Assembly (NCBI GenBank): GCA_002292345.1
Contig: DBBT01000008.1
Location: 1-6,432 of the forward strand
DNA: 6,432 nt
Origin: Opitutia bacterium UBA977
Lineage (GTDB): Bacteria > Verrucomicrobiota > Verrucomicrobiia > Opitutales > Coraliomargaritaceae
Direction of reading: 5' to 3'
Below the pieces are notes generated by a model. It worked only from the letters and a program-made list of their open reading frames with translations. It was not told the DNA's origin and searched no databases. This document shows, piece after piece, positions 5,890-6,432 of this stretch (positions within the stretch are counted from its first letter, which is position 1; each line of letters begins with the position of its first letter). Both the position numbers and the translations under genes were made by a program.

Positions 5890-6432
5890 ATGAAGAAATT
5901 AACACACATTCGTAGAGTCCAATTGAGTGCTGCCAGCTTAATATTTGTATGGGTAATAGCTGTCACTCAGGTACATGCCACAGCGGATACACGTCCCAAT
6001 ATATTAATCATCCTCGCGGACGACTTAGGCTATGCAGATACCGGCTTCACCGGCTCTAAGGTGGTGCAGACACCCAACTTGGATCGTCTAGCTGCGAATG
6101 GAGTGGTTTTAAAAAATGGTTATGTCACGCACCCTTATTGTGGCCCCTCTCGTTCGGGGCTAATCACTGGTCGCTATCAAGCACGATTTGGCAATGAAAC
6201 CAATTTCACTTATTCACCGTATGATTTGCATCAAGGATTACCACTAACGGAGAAGACCTTTGCAGAGCGTTTAAAGCCGGTAGGGTATCGTACCGGGATC
6301 ATTGGTAAATGGCACCTTGGCGCCTCTTTCCCTTTCCGCCCAAGTCAACGCGGCTTCGATCACTTTTACGGCTTTCTCTCCGGGGGGCATTCGTATTGGC
6401 CAGATAGTGTGACCACGCAGCTAGATTTATAC
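5890..6432 (+). CDS. Secreted type-I sulfatase (S1 family), 5' part, runs off the window
   Basis: The frame runs from the ATG at 5890 to the last base without a stop, giving 181 residues of a family that is usually about 450-550 long. A long signal peptide has basic residues at 2-9 and a hydrophobic core at about 14-25, with probable cleavage after VHA at 30. The motifs seen are NILIILADDLGYAD with metal ligands D44 and D45; HPYCGPSRSGLITG with C84 as the formylglycine precursor and R88; and IIGKWHLG with K140 and H142. QARFGNETN and GLPLTEKTFAERL between the last two are typical of one widespread S1 group, different from the preceding sulfatase. The histidine and second metal-site motifs lie beyond the window. 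The leader is A-rich and lacks a Shine-Dalgarno sequence. A hand count finds no CTG among its 18 leucine codons, unlike its neighbours. It is probably co-transcribed with, or controlled like, the sulfatase 68 bases upstream. Confidence 0.95.
   Translation, partial: MKKLTHIRRVQLSAASLIFVWVIAVTQVHATADTRPNILIILADDLGYADTGFTGSKVVQTPNLDRLAANGVVLKNGYVTHPYCGPSRSGLITGRYQARFGNETNFTYSPYDLHQGLPLTEKTFAERLKPVGYRTGIIGKWHLGASFPFRPSQRGFDHFYGFLSGGHSYWPDSVTTQLDLY

Overview
The window is a polysaccharide-degradation cluster. It contains three type-I (formylglycine-dependent) sulfatases, a GH29 alpha-L-fucosidase and an SGNH/GDSL-type hydrolase. Every gene whose start is visible encodes a Sec-type signal peptide. 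A run of S1 sulfatases beside a fucosidase, with no visible Shine-Dalgarno sequences and mid-range GC, suggests a marine member of the PVC group. A Verrucomicrobiota of the Opitutales/Puniceicoccales type (for example relatives of Lentimonas or Coraliomargarita) fits best. Planctomycetota, Kiritimatiellota or a Bacteroidota cannot be excluded. The taxonomy is inference from gene content only.

Layout: 1-1071 (+) is the 3' part of a sulfatase whose catalytic-cysteine region lies upstream of the window. After a 15-base gap and a double stop comes the fucosidase, 1087-2604 (+), probably on the same transcript. A 189-base non-coding stretch (2605-2793) separates it from the convergent SGNH hydrolase, 2794-4194 (-). 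A divergent intergenic region of about 109 bases (4195-4303) carries plausible promoters in both directions and two perfect CG-centred palindromes. Then follow a complete sulfatase, 4304-5821 (+), a 68-base gap, and the 5' part of a third sulfatase, 5890-6432 (+), which runs off the end.

Working model (inference): the enzymes act in the periplasm or outside the cell on a sulfated, fucose-containing and possibly acetylated glycan such as a fucoidan. Sulfatases would remove sulfate esters from different positions, the SGNH enzyme would remove acyl groups, and the GH29 enzyme would release terminal alpha-L-fucose. No transporter, SusC/D pair, regulator, formylglycine-generating enzyme or sulfatase-maturating enzyme, endo-fucanase or fucose catabolic gene is in this window, so the substrate is not proven. 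No RNA gene, CRISPR array, insertion sequence or attachment site was recognised. The families are all known. The less-described elements are the C-terminal half of the SGNH protein and the paired palindromes between the divergent genes.
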